Shown here: positions 43,101 through 52,600 of the stretch, piece by piece
Layout: every line of letters starts with the position of its first letter
Position numbering within the stretch: position 1 is the first letter of the stretch
Assembly: GCA_029339195.1 (NCBI GenBank)
Contig: JAPTJF010000247.1
Location: 25,490-89,489, forward strand
Direction of reading: 5' to 3'
DNA length: 64,000 bases
Origin: Micractinium sp. NFX-FRZ
Taxonomy: Eukaryota > Chlorophyta > Trebouxiophyceae > Chlorellales > Chlorellaceae
Position numbers and translations under genes: made by a program
The notes under the pieces: generated by a model
Told to the model about the DNA's origin: nothing
Seen by the model: the letters and a program-made list of their open reading frames with translations, nothing else
Database searches by the model: none

Positions 43101-43140
43101 GCTTGCAGCAGCAACGGCAGCAGGTGCGGCAGCAGCTCAT
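31127..43140 (-). CDS. ABC exporter with degenerate ATPase domain and novel N-terminal region
   Basis: Twenty-six exons chain in phase to 1258 residues: 42934-43140, 42443-42538, 41999-42059, 41744-41824, 41484-41567, 40851-40985, 40290-40405, 39607-39660, 39299-39377, 38980-39035, 38612-38678, 37534-38040, 36962-37321, 36668-36786, 36139-36298, 35390-35526, 35089-35173, 34641-34808, 34241-34351, 33759-33905, 33104-33362, 32653-32849, 32191-32270, 31826-31951, 31437-31578 and 31127-31269. Residues 1-360 (for example WIHRDICLNEVLLMRLTPGG, IWCLDGAQPILSPKHVA) are unrecognised. A disordered linker of about 270 residues follows. From about 640 there is an ABC-exporter membrane domain (LALAAWPLLLLSS-type helices, GLFQHVLFQEAPFYDAIS coupling segment). 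The nucleotide-binding domain from about 1030 is degenerate: Walker A is SGGPGSGRTT (Lys to Arg1060), the LSGGQ signature is VELGAM, Walker B is LVMIDDAD, and the switch His is Asn. The donor after 40290 is GC (GAG then GCAAGT). ATG 43056 is an alternative start. Chain continuity at 37321-37534 and 36786-36962 is what argues for one gene. Confidence 0.75.
33627..33665 (-). repeat. Echo of ABC-gene exon 20 tail
   Basis: The copy encodes AARFVATYG before GTGAAC. The true exon end at 33759-33790 encodes VARFFASYG before GTGGGT. The copy lies about 130 bp into the intron and retains a usable donor in the same phase. Confidence 0.85.
34112..34180 (-). repeat. Echo of ABC-gene exon 19 tail
   Basis: The copy encodes LAAWVASHQLVLETVFSRGV. 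The true exon end at 34241-34312 encodes LAVWVASHQLFLEAVFSAGV. It is the longest and best-preserved echo, about 70 bp at roughly 80% identity, 130 bp downstream of the original. Confidence 0.92.
34996..35058. repeat. (ACTC)n microsatellite
   Basis: Near-perfect tetranucleotide repeat of about 15 units in an ABC-gene intron. It runs almost to the GTGAGTGAGT donor at 35088, which itself looks derived from the repeat. Confidence 0.9.
35601..36015 (-). repeat. Five echoes of ABC-gene exon 16 head
   Basis: The true exon 16 head (35483-35526) encodes GLFQHVLFQEAPFYDAIS. Copies lie at 35601-35645, 35702-35745, 35772-35822, 35885-35930 and 35957-36015. Most keep the CAG acceptor and GLFQHVLFQEA; others keep the FYDAIS-like part. 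Spacing is 70-115 bp. Only the copy next to 35526 continues into conserved transporter sequence. Confidence 0.92.
38412..38455 (-). repeat. Echo of ABC-gene exon 11 tail
   Basis: The copy encodes RLSLDELDDDAG before GTGGAG. The true exon end at 38612-38645 encodes RLSLDELDVDAG before GTGTGG. It lies about 200 bp into the intron. Confidence 0.88.
39888..40260 (-). repeat. Repeated copies of ABC-gene exon 7 tail and intron segment
   Basis: Several copies of CTTGCCTCCCCCAG (minus strand CTGGGGGAGGCAAG, the exon 7 end with its GC donor) and of CACTACAGCAAAAGGTGCAC recur through the intron, giving an imprecise repeat of 100-130 bp. The true exon end is at 40290. Confidence 0.75.
40735..40785 (-). 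repeat. Echo of ABC-gene exon 6 tail
   Basis: Plus-strand CGACTCGAGGGCGTGAGGGA repeats CGACTTGAGGGCGTGCGGGA of the true exon end (40851-40890), followed by GATGGAGCGTA in both. The copy is about 110 bp into the intron. Confidence 0.88.
41085..41240 (-). repeat. Two echoes of ABC-gene exon 6 head
   Basis: GCAGCACCTCGTTCAGGCAG at 41088-41107 copies the true exon 6 head (40959-40985), followed by a GCCTGCA acceptor in both. A weaker copy, GGCAGCGCCTCATTCAGGC, lies at 41213-41231. Spacing is about 125 bp each. Confidence 0.85.
42150..42190 (-). repeat. Echo of ABC-gene exon 3 head
   Basis: GCATCTTGCGGGCGATGCCG occurs at 42153 and at the true exon 3 head (42039-42059), encoding GGIARKM. The acceptor is degraded in the copy. 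Confidence 0.88.
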
Positions 43141-43272
43141 GTGCTGTGCTCCCTCCCCGCTCCCTCCCTCCCTTCCTCAGACCCTATACACCAGGGCTGC
43201 GCAGCATTCCTCTAGCCAACTTCCAGACAGCCTGGCACCACCTTCCCATTCTCCACAGCAGCAGCAGCCATC

Positions 43273-44969
43273 TCACCCAGTTTGGGACAGCCAGTAGCCC
43301 AGCCCGCCCAGCGCCGCCAGCAGGCCCAGCACCAGCAGCACCGCAGGCACCGACCCAAAGCTGCTGGCGTGCAGGGCGTCCAAGCCAACGGCGTTGCGCA
43401 GCCAGAGGTCCCCCGGGTGGACTCCCAGTGGGGTGGCAGGAGGGGCCGCAGCCGTGGAGGGCCAGGGCAGCGGGAGCCAGGTCACCCATTGGTCATCCGA
43501 GCCGCAGCTGCAGGCCATCAAGGCACAGCGCAGTGCAATGCAGTGCAGGGCAGGAGGTGAGAGCAGGTCGAGCGGTCTGGTGATGGAGATGGAGACGGGG
43601 CTGCTTATGAGACAGGGATGGCGCCGTTCAGTGCGTGCCATGCATGCTGGTTTAGAGGGCCAGCGGGGCTGTGCTTGTGGGCCAGAGCCACCAGTACAAC
43701 GGGGTGCAGGCCACAGTGCCTACCTGTGGGGGCTGGGCGACGGTGGGAAGCGGGCGCTGCAGTTCTGAACCAGCTGCAGGCTGTCCTGATCCACACACAG
43801 CCGCAGCTCTGCCAGCTGGCGCGGGCTGCCTGCCGTGCTGCCCGCTGCGCCTGTTGCGCCTGCTGCGCCTGGGCGGCAGATGAGCCCCTGCCCCGGCCAG
43901 AGCACGTCCCCCAGAGCTTTGGTGATTGCCCGCCTGAGGGCCCCGACTGTAAGAGGGGGACAGCAGGGGCACAGGGTAGCGGTGGACCAAAGTACACTGA
44001 CTGGCAGCTGCCGGGCGCTGTCCCGCGCTCCCAGCACCACTCGGCAGGGCGGCCCTGTTGCACCACCCCTGCCCCGCTCCACACCTGCCAGCCCTCCCCA
44101 CCCCACCCCACCCTTGTGATTGGCACTCACCCCTGTACCGCTGTGAGGCGGACGGCACAATGCCGGCGCTGCCGAGAACCTCGGTCATGTTGTGGCGTGC
44201 AGCCAGCAGCACGGCATCCAAAAAGTAGCCTGCGCTGCCGCTGCCGCTGCCGCCGCCTCCGCCACCGCTGCGGTAGCAGCTGCCGTGCTTGGCCCACTCG
44301 TGCTGCCACAGCTGCTGCTGGGTGCCGCTGGCGGCAGCCAGCGGCCGCCCGGGCGTGAGGTCGGGCCAGGCCCAGTTGAGGGCGGGGATGATGGCAGAAG
44401 GGAGCTGCAAGGCTGCTTTTGGACTGCCGCCCCCGCTGCTGCCATCATCCGCTGCTGATGCGCCGCAGAAGGATGGCCCGCGCTCGCTTCCAGCCTCCTG
44501 ACTACCGCCCAGGCGGGTGGGCCAGAAGCCATGGAGAGTCCAGCCCGGGGCCACCAGGCCTGCTGACACGGCGCTGACGTGCTGCGCTGCCAAAGCATGG
44601 TGGCCGGCAGTGCGGGCGGGGGGCCACTGCAGCGCCAGCAGCAAGGCATCATAGCTGCAGAGGCCAGGCAGGCGGGCAGGTCAGAGGGCAGTGGCCAATG
44701 AACAGAATTGGCCGACGGCACCCTTGTCCACGAGATGTGGCACGTAACAACCCCCAAACACATGCCTGTGGACGGCAATTCTCAATGTTCCTTCTGCACA
44801 CTTCTACTGCTCACCTGCTCGTGGGCACGCCTTGGAGTGGGGCAGCAGTGGCAGTGGCGGTGGCGGCGGTGGCGGGGGTGGCGGCAGCAACACCAGGTGT
44901 GGCGGCGCCCAGCCAAAGGCAGAGCAGCAGCACGGCCGCCACGGAAACATGGTATCGTGAATGATGCAT
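43273..44969 (-). CDS. RNase T2 with C-terminal membrane anchor
   Basis: Four exons (44815-44969, 44131-44654, 43724-43946, 43273-43507) give 378 residues. A signal peptide (VSVAAVLLLCLWLGAAT) is followed by an Ala/Thr-rich segment and the RNase T2 fold: YDALLLALQWPPA, the first active-site block GWTLHGFWPT (His near 93) and the second, QHEWAKHGSC. The central region carries Gly/Ser inserts. Residues near the C-terminus form one hydrophobic helix (VPAVLLVLGLLAALGGLGYW) followed by LSQTG, so the enzyme is probably anchored with its catalytic part in the lumen of the secretory pathway, vacuole or outside. It cleaves single-stranded RNA to 2',3'-cyclic phosphates. The start is ATG 44969 because the other nearby ATG gives no signal peptide. 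It ends 132 bp before the ABC-gene start on the same strand. Confidence 0.9.
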
Positions 44970-45611
44970 GCTCCAACCCGGCCGAAAGGGGTTTGCCTAA
45001 GTCCCTTTCCCGCGCTTCGCAAATGCCCTAGCCGGGCGGCGCGAGATTTCTGCCCGCTGTGGATTACGCCGACATTCTAGGCAAGCAAAAGCGGTTGAAG
45101 AGTTCAGGGGACATGCGCGGGCATGGACCCAGTGCAAGGGTCCCCGCCGCTGCCAGTGGTCCCCGCCGCTGGCGCAGCGCACAGCGCCCGGCGCCCACCC
45201 GCTAGTGTGTTCCATCAGTAGCGCATCTGTGTACAATGCATTATTATCGCAATTCCTCCCAGGGGTGCAGCAGGAAACTGCTCGCTAGAGGGGAAGGGGC
45301 GGACATGCGGCCAACCGGCGGAGCAGGAACAGAGAGCACAACCGATGCTGCAAACCACTGGCGCGCCGCATTTTCGAAAGATTCATCTGCTTTATTATAT
45401 ATTGTTGCCAAGTTGACAAGAGTTTCGAGGGTTTCCATGTCAAGTCATTCAGAGGCAGCTCTTGGTGGCAGGGAAGCCGGCGGGGCCTGGAAAGCACGCA
45501 GTGGTAGGAAAGACACGCACGGCACATGAGAAAGGGCCTCGCCCGGCAACACACCCACCTACTCCCTCTCCTTCTCTGTCCGCAAACCCTTGGGGACTGC
45601 GCAAGTCGCTA
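44970..45611. promoter_or_regulatory. Divergent promoter region, RNase T2 / Cys-rich protein
   Basis: Start codons on opposite strands lie 642 bp apart. A more AT-rich stretch (45375-45430) sits near the middle. No gene is seen. Confidence 0.5.
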
Positions 45612-47143
45612 ATGATGAGGAGAACCAGCGCTGTTGTGGCCGCACTGCTGGTGCTGCTCCTCGCCGGCGCCTCGGCCCGCCGCGCACTGCTGCAGGTGAG
45701 CACCAGGCTGCTTGCATCTGCACACCAGACCCACGCCGCACGCTGGCCTCCCGACTCCTAGGAGCATGAGAAGTCGGGGACTCCTAGGAGCATGAGAAGT
45801 CGGGGAGAGTTGAGAGCGGGGGGAACATCCAGTGTTGGGGCATCCAAGGGAGGCCGTCAGCAGCTGCTGGCCAACCCGGCAGCTGACTATGCCTGCTCCT
45901 CTCCCTCCACCCTGCAGGGCACCGTGCCTTCCAACGCAAACTGTGACGAGGTGAGCGGACCCGTGTGGAGCGGGCCCATATTTCCTGGCTTGTGCCGAGG
46001 CAGGCTGCTCCGCCAGCCCCTGCCCCTGCCCCGCCCCGCTCATATTGCCGCTCCTAGATTGCCGCTCCTTCACACCAGCGCCTTACCACCTCGGTTCCTC
46101 TCAACCCACCTGCGAGTGTGTGTGCGTCCATGCCTGTGTTATTTTGCCCCTGCAGTGGGACTCGGATGAGTTTGAGTGCAAGTGGGACTGCCAGGGGAAG
46201 TGGGAGCTGGAGTGCGAGTGCGAGGACGACTGCGGGTGAGAAAGGCGCCGTGGGTGTGGTGGGCATGCTTATGCATGCACAGATTGGATGTCTGTGTGTG
46301 TACTTCGCAGGCATCTTGGAGGAGTGTAGAAAACAAGGAAGCTCAGACGGCAGCCTGGCGGGTCCCTGGCGCCAGCAGAGCAGGCGTGGCACCCTGCCTG
46401 CCTGCCTGCCTACGTTCCGCCTCTCGTTGGGGCCACCCCAGCCGCAGCCGTGTGGAGTGCACACACTTTTGTGGTAGAGGCTCCCTCCGTTAACTCCTGA
46501 GTGTACCTTCCTCCCCCTTGCCCCTCCCCCTGATCACCTGCCGCAGCCAGATGACGCCCCTCCTGTGAAGAACAGGCCTCTCCCCTACCTTGGCCTGACC
46601 TTCCCTGACCCGTCTCCTCTGCCCTCTCTCTGGCTCGCCTGCCGCAGTCGTGTGAAGTGTGAGGTGGACATCCCAAACCAAGTGGTCGATGCTTCCTTCT
46701 CTTGCAACGCCCCCGGTGGCCAGGTGCCCTCCCCACCGCAATTTTGAGGGGGAGTAGTGCTGCGGCAGTGTCGGCGCTCCCTTGACGCTCGCCGGCAGCA
46801 GGCCTGACCCCTAGCAGGCTTCACTGGGAGGGCGGGCCTGCCTGCTGGGCAACGCTGCCCAGCACTGAGAGGCAGCGGCGCTGTCTGCTTAGCACGCTGA
46901 GGGCCCGCTTCAAGCTCCGCCCCCCGCCCTCTCTGCCCCCTGCCTGGCGGCACGCCCCTGCAATTCTCATGCAGCACCCTGCACCGCCCCCTGCCACCGA
47001 CGTTTTGCCCTGTCTCCCACTTCCCCGGGCAGGTCGACGTTGCTTCCTGCGGCGGCGGCCTGACCAGCCTGCCCGCCAGCGATGCATGCGGCAGGGCCCG
47101 TGTAGAGGAGATCCTGCGTGCCTGGCGCCCCCAGGACGATTGA
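45612..47143 (+). CDS. Small secreted acidic Cys-rich protein, copy A (family unknown)
   Basis: Five exons (45612-45695, 45918-45950, 46156-46235, 46648-46723, 47033-47143) give 127 residues. A signal peptide (TSAVVAALLVLLLAGASA) is followed by a mature part of about 100 residues with regular cysteines: NCDE, FECKWDCQ, ECECEDDCG, RVKCEVDIP, SFSCN, ASCGGGL and ACGRARVEEILRAWRP. I do not recognise the family. Ten cysteines in a small, acidic, secreted protein suggest a disulfide-stabilised fold such as a cell-wall or ligand-binding protein. The exon-by-exon match with the next gene, including intron phases, shows that the model is real. No TGTAA is evident downstream. Confidence 0.8.
45754..45805. 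repeat. Perfect 26-bp tandem duplication in an intron
   Basis: The 26-bp unit starting ACTCCTAGGAGCATGAGAAG occurs twice head to tail without any mismatch (45754-45779, 45780-45805) in intron 1 of copy A. The absence of change indicates a very recent event. Confidence 0.97.
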
Positions 47144-47480
47144 GCAGCTAGCGTTTTGATTGTGTTCCAGTGGGAAGCCCCGAACGCACGAGGTTTGGCT
47201 GAGCGGCAGTCAACTGAAGCTGGCCCGTTCCAGCCCGTCGCCTGGCAGCAGTGTGCCACAGTGGAAGCGGCATTTGCATGCAGCAGCAGCTAGGGTAAAC
47301 CCTGCGGAGCGCCTGTACAGCTTAGGCATCTGCAAGTATGTGCCTGTGACTAACTTCCTGATGCGGGGGCATCAAGTGAAGGTGACCTGGCGCTGACGTC
47401 ACAATGTCATAGGACACCAAACGCAGCCTCGGCCTCGCCCCTGCTACTTCTGTCCCCGCTAGGAAGCTCAGATCCACGCC
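47144..47480. other. Spacer between the Cys-rich paralogues
   Basis: This holds the 3' UTR of copy A and the promoter of copy B. No gene is seen. Confidence 0.5.
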
Positions 47481-49034
47481 ATGAGGAGGACTGGGGCTGT
47501 GTTGGCCGCTCTGCTGTGCCTGTTCCTAGGCTGCGCGTCAGCGAGAACCCTGCTCCAGGCAAGCACCTCGGAAGGCACGGCTCAGCCTGGGCAATTCAGG
47601 GTTGACCCAGCGCCTTGGCCGCTGGAAATCTGGGGCACCGAATGAGAACAAGGGCCAGAGGCGGCGGCACCGGTGCGTTCCCTTGGGGGCCTCCAAGATG
47701 CCCTGCCGTCAGCAGCTGCTGCCCGACCCTGCCTCGCTCCTCTCCCTCCCTCTCCTTCCCCCTCCTCCTGCATCTTCCTCCCCTCCCTCCCCTCGCCCCG
47801 CTCAACCGCAGGGCACTCAGCCAAACAACACGGACTGCAATCAGGTGCGCCGCTTTTGCGGGGCGGCTTAGCGTATATGTGCTTGACGCACAGGGCGGCA
47901 GCGTGCCGCCGGCCCCGCCTTCCCGCCCACGCGCCTCTGCCATGGCCGGTCGTCTTCCCCTCCCATCACGCTGCTGCCCAGCCTGCCACCCCACCACCTC
48001 AATGCCGCTTGTCCAACTCTTCTTGTGTCCATCTGTGCGTGTGCAGTGGGACCCTGATCAAATCAAGTGCAAGTGGGACTGCCAGCCTCCAGGCGGGGGC
48101 CAGCACCTGGGGAGGTGGGAGATGCAGTGCGACTGCGAGGACAAGTGCATGTGAGCCTCGGGGAATCGGGGAGGCTCATAGGGTGGGCAGAGAGGGTGGT
48201 TCCTCAATCCACGCCCAAGGGCGTCTTCTTCTTCCTCTTCTTCTTCTTCTTCAGCGAGGGGGGCATGTCGGAGGGGGTTTATTCCTGCTCTCAGCCTGCC
48301 TGTGCGCCGTTCGAGCCCCGTCTGCACCCTGCCTCTGACATGCTTGTGCAGACGTGGGAGCAGGCGTGCAGGGTGTGCTTGGGTCAGTTGGACTGCTGCC
48401 GTTCTCCTGCCGCTCGCCCATCCCCTCTGCGCTCTGGCTGCTTGCCGTGCGCAAGCAGCCAGGCGGCGTGCGAGGCAGCGGACGTCCCAGCAGCAGCGTC
48501 CCAGGCAGTCCCAGGCAGCAGCGCCCCAAAACGGAAGCGTCCTTGCCACCCCTGCCCTCCCTCCCATGCCAATTTCCTGCGCCCCATGCCCCCACCTGCT
48601 GCAGCCGCGTGAAGTGTCAGGTGAACATACCCGACAACAAGGGCGACTTTGACTTCTCCTGCAACGTGTCCAGCGGCCAGGTGCGCTGCCGGGTGCGGCG
48701 GTGCTCTGGTGGGGCCTGCTCGCACCTCGATGAAGGGCTCGGGGGTGCGCAACCACTGCTCAGAGGTCATACTGGCGTGAGCACTGGCTCACATTGCATG
48801 CGGCTCGGCCAGCGGCACTCACGGCAAGCTGCGGCAGGCCGCTCTCCCCTCTGCCTCTCTCCAGAGCCCTCTGATGGGCGTGCTGCCCGCTGAGGGCGCA
48901 TGCTGCCTTGCCGCCACGTGCAGGTCGACGTCACCAGCTGCGGCGCCGGGCTGACCAGCCTGCCTGACTCTGGAGGCTGCGGCAGGGCCCGCGTGGAGGA
49001 GACCCTGCGCGCCTGGCGCCCCGCCGACACGTGA
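47481..49034 (+). CDS. Small secreted acidic Cys-rich protein, copy B (family unknown)
   Basis: Five exons (47481-47558, 47812-47844, 48047-48150, 48605-48680, 48924-49034) give 133 residues, colinear with copy A. Exons 2, 4 and 5 have the same lengths (33, 76 and 111 bp). The signal peptide is TGAVLAALLCLFLGCASA. The same Cys framework follows: DCNQ, IKCKWDCQ, MQCDCEDKC, RVKCQVNIP, FSCNV, TSCGAGL and GCGRARVEETLRAWRP. Exon 3 is 24 bp longer, with a Gly/Pro insert. The first intron begins with GC (CTCCAG then GCAAGC), where copy A has GT at the same place. TGTAA at 49350 lies 316 bases past the stop. Confidence 0.8.
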
Positions 49035-49618
49035 GCAGGGCCCGACTCCAGGAGACGGGCGCTGAGCTGGCAGCCCAGGGCGTGACCACCCGGGGTGCAC
49101 AGCATGCACAGCAGGGGCAGCGCCCTTTGACCTCCCTGAGGCACCGGACGAGCATACTCGTATGCACAGAGGTTCTTTTTGGTGGCTCGCAGCGGGGTCC
49201 CGCCCCAACTGTCTCTTAAGCTGCCGCCTGACGGCAGGTGCCGTACCGGAGGCAGCAAGCGCAAGTCGTGGCCCGAAGCGCATGGCTGCCTGGCGGCCTG
49301 GGCAGCCTCAGTTGGATGGATTGGGTCACCAGGGGACGCTATACAGACTTGTAACATTACTTGATCGAGATTATGATGGAAGGCTAGATGAACGAACAAG
49401 GGCAGGGGGCAAGACCCAGCTCAGCAGGTACAAAGCATGCGGCCGACAGGCAAATGCACCCATTTCAGAAGCGACTTCAGCGACTCTTAAGGCCAGCGGC
49501 TCGCAGCCCTGGCACTGAGCCGGCGGCATGCGGCACATCGCGCGCGTGGCAGCAAAGTCGGCGTGAACCGCACCTCCGGCACCCTCAAACACCTCAGATT
49601 GCAGATCAGACTGGAGCG
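49035..49618. other. Intergenic region, Cys-rich copy B / GT61
   Basis: No gene is seen in 584 bp. TGTAA at 49350-49354 is the only candidate poly(A) signal. The region around 49340-49400 is locally AT-rich. Confidence 0.5.
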
Positions 49619-52600
49619 ATGAGAGCGGCGGGCGCTGCGGTGTTGCTGCTGTGGGCGGTGGCGGCGGCCGTCACGCCTGCCAGGGCTGCCGTGCGCACGG
49701 ATGATGCAGAGCCTGTGCAGGTGCGGTGCTCCTGCAGGTGGCTGGAGCGGCTTACTTATTAGAGCCATGTTGTGGGCTTACTGTTGAACATTTGCTCACC
49801 ACTGACCCTGCTCTGCCGCTGCTGCAGCCGCCGCTGGTTGCGCCGGCAGAAGGGCGGCCCCGCTGGCGGCTCTCCTCTCACTCCTGCCCCCCGCCGGTGG
49901 TGCCCGGCGTGACCGACGCTTCGCCCCGCACCTGCACCTTCCGCAACCTGTACCTGTGGGGCGGGCGCGCCTACTACCTGGCGCAAGGTAGGGCGGCAAC
50001 TTGGGGGGACGGCACAGCGGGCAAATTTGCATGCAGATGCAGGCAGGACCCCATGCCAGGCGGCGGTACTAAGCAGCCTGCATCACCCTGCCTGTCTCAC
50101 CTGCTTGCACACAACCCCTGCGCAAACTGAATTGCAGGCGGCTCTGAGCCCGACATTGCCCTCCTGGGGTTGGATTTTGAGCTGGCCAGGAAAAAGACTG
50201 CGCCCCGGGAAGGCCCCGACTTCCTCTCGGTCATCACACCTGCCCGCTTCTCCGCACTGGTCGCCAGCGGCAGCAGCAGCGGCAGCGGCGGCGGTAGCAG
50301 CGGCAGCAGTGACGGCAGCAGCAGTGAAGGCAACAGCAGCAGCAGCGGCGGCGGCGGCGGTGAAGGCAACAGCAGCAGCAGCAGCGGCGGCAGCGGCGGT
50401 GGCAGCAGTGACGCGGCCGTGGCGCGCATGCCCCTGGCGTACTTCTGGCGACGTGCGCTCTGCTGCTGCTGCTGCTGCTGCTGCTGGTTTGCACGCTTCC
50501 CCTGCCTGTGTGGGTTGGTAGGCACAGGCGAACACGCAGACTACTTTTCTCTGCTGCGCGTTTGACCGCCAGTTGTGCTGCGCTCCCTGGCTGACACCAG
50601 CCCGCCCGCCCGCCTGCCTGCCTGGCGCCACCTGTCTGCCAACAATGCGCTGCAGCCTTCCGGGTGCTGCCAGAGCCGCTGCATGGTGCCACCTGCGACG
50701 GGCGGTCCACCGTGCCAGGCGCTTCCAAGTGAGTGAGGCCTGCCTGGCACATGAGCAGCTCTTCTCAAGCTTGCCTGGCACCAGCCGGCTTGATGCAGCA
50801 GCCTGGAGGTCCACCCCCCACTCTTCCCTGCATGCACACGCAAGCGCTACACCCACTTACGCAAGCGCTACACCCACTTGTGCACCCGCTGGATGCTGCC
50901 ATGCCACATGGCGGGCTGCACACCGCCGCTAGCCTCGCCTTTCTGAGCCCCATGTTAAGACCTGTGCCCTTGGGCCCCTGCCCTCTGCCCTCTGCCTGCA
51001 GCTACTACCACTTCCTAGCTGACTACCTGCCCGTGCTGACCTGGACGCTCTGCGAGCAGTTTGGTGGGTGCTGCAGTGTGGTGGGCGCTGCAGTTTAGTG
51101 GGTGCTGCAGCGCTGACGGTGGCTGTGCCTGCCCACTCGCCTGCCTGCCCGCCTGCCTGCCTGCTGAACCGGCCTGCCTACCCACCCTCTTGCTCAAATC
51201 TGTCTGCCTGCCAGCCTACCCATCCGTCCGCCTGCTTGCCACCCCTCCCAACCCATCCCGTGTGCAGGGCATTGCCGCCAGTTTGAAGACCGCTCCAGGC
51301 TGCAGGTCATCGACGTCACGCCTGGGGCCGCCTTCCCCTGCCACACCCACGAGAACTACCCACCCTACTTCCACGAGGGCCTGGGCTGCCTCACCGACAA
51401 GCCGCTGCATCACATCAATGGCAGCGCGCTGCGCGGCAGGCTGATGCTGGTTGAGACGGCGTGGATGGGGCTGGGCCCGCGCTGCCGGGGGGTTGTCGGC
51501 GGGTGCTACAAAGAGGACGGCCCCCGGCTGCCGCCCACGCCTGGCCTCATGGCGGCGTGGCGCCGCGTGCTGGGCCAGTGCTTTGGCGTGCCGCCAGAGC
51601 CGGGGCCAGCGCAGCTGCGGCCCGTGCGGGTGCTGGTTGTCGACCGGCTGTTTGAGAGCGGCAGGTGGGTGGGTGGGTGGGAGGGGTGGAGGGAGGGGTG
51701 GGGTAGGGTCTGCAGGCTAGGGGCGCACTTCAGGTAGGTGGCAGCGCAGCGGCTGCCTCGCAAGCACAAACACACACACGCGCAGCCTGCTCCACGTCGG
51801 CGGCCGACCTGCCAGGGGTGCGTGGCCATTCCAGCACAGTGCATGCGCCGCTGCACCGCTCCCCCCGCAGGCACACCCTCAACATTGCCACGGTGATGCA
51901 AGCGTTGCACAGGCGCTTCCTCCCGCAGCAAGTGCAGCTGGACCTGCAGTACATGGAGGTGTGTGGGTGGAGGGAGGGGTGTGGGTAAGGAGGTTGAGGT
52001 GTGTTGGTTGGTTCTGTGGGGCTCGCACGGCGGGTGTGATGCCAGAACCAGGCGTGCCATCTCAGCTCTTCCTTACCCCACCCCGCCCCATGCGTCTCCA
52101 GCTGTCGCGCTGGGCAGGCGCACGCATCACGAGGAGCGACCACCAGCCTTCCTGCCTCCCCTGTGCCTCTCGCTCATCCCCCCCACTGCCTGCCCACCCG
52201 CCACCTGCAGGGCCTCACCATGCGGCAGCAAGCGCAGCTCTTCTCACGGGCCAGCGTGGTGGTCCACATGCACGGCGCAGCGCTGGCAAACTACGTGTTC
52301 CTCCCTAGAGGGGCCACCGTGGTACATGTGGCGCCCATCCCGCACATGTGGTCCCCCTCCTTTCCCACCCTCCTGGTACGCTGCCCGCGCTGGCCTGCTC
52401 GGGCCTGCCTGGTTGCGCGCATGCGAGCCGTCCTTCCTTGTTTCTTTGCTCGGTTGCTCGTCGGTGGTGGCGGTGACGCGCTGCCGATGTTGAGGCCTGC
52501 GCCGCGGCAGCACTTGCTGCCTGCCTGCCTGCCTGCCTGCCTGCCCCCTGGAATGCCCTCACCCGCCCTGAGACGCCTCATGTGTCCTGTGCTCTTTCTG

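Noticed and set aside
31127..43140. Split into two genes, an unknown protein and an ABC transporter
   Set aside because: Phase and splice sites join cleanly at 38612 to 38040, 37534 to 37321 and 36962 to 36786, and I find no stop, poly(A) signal or start between them. It still needs RNA proof, so the CDS confidence is lowered.
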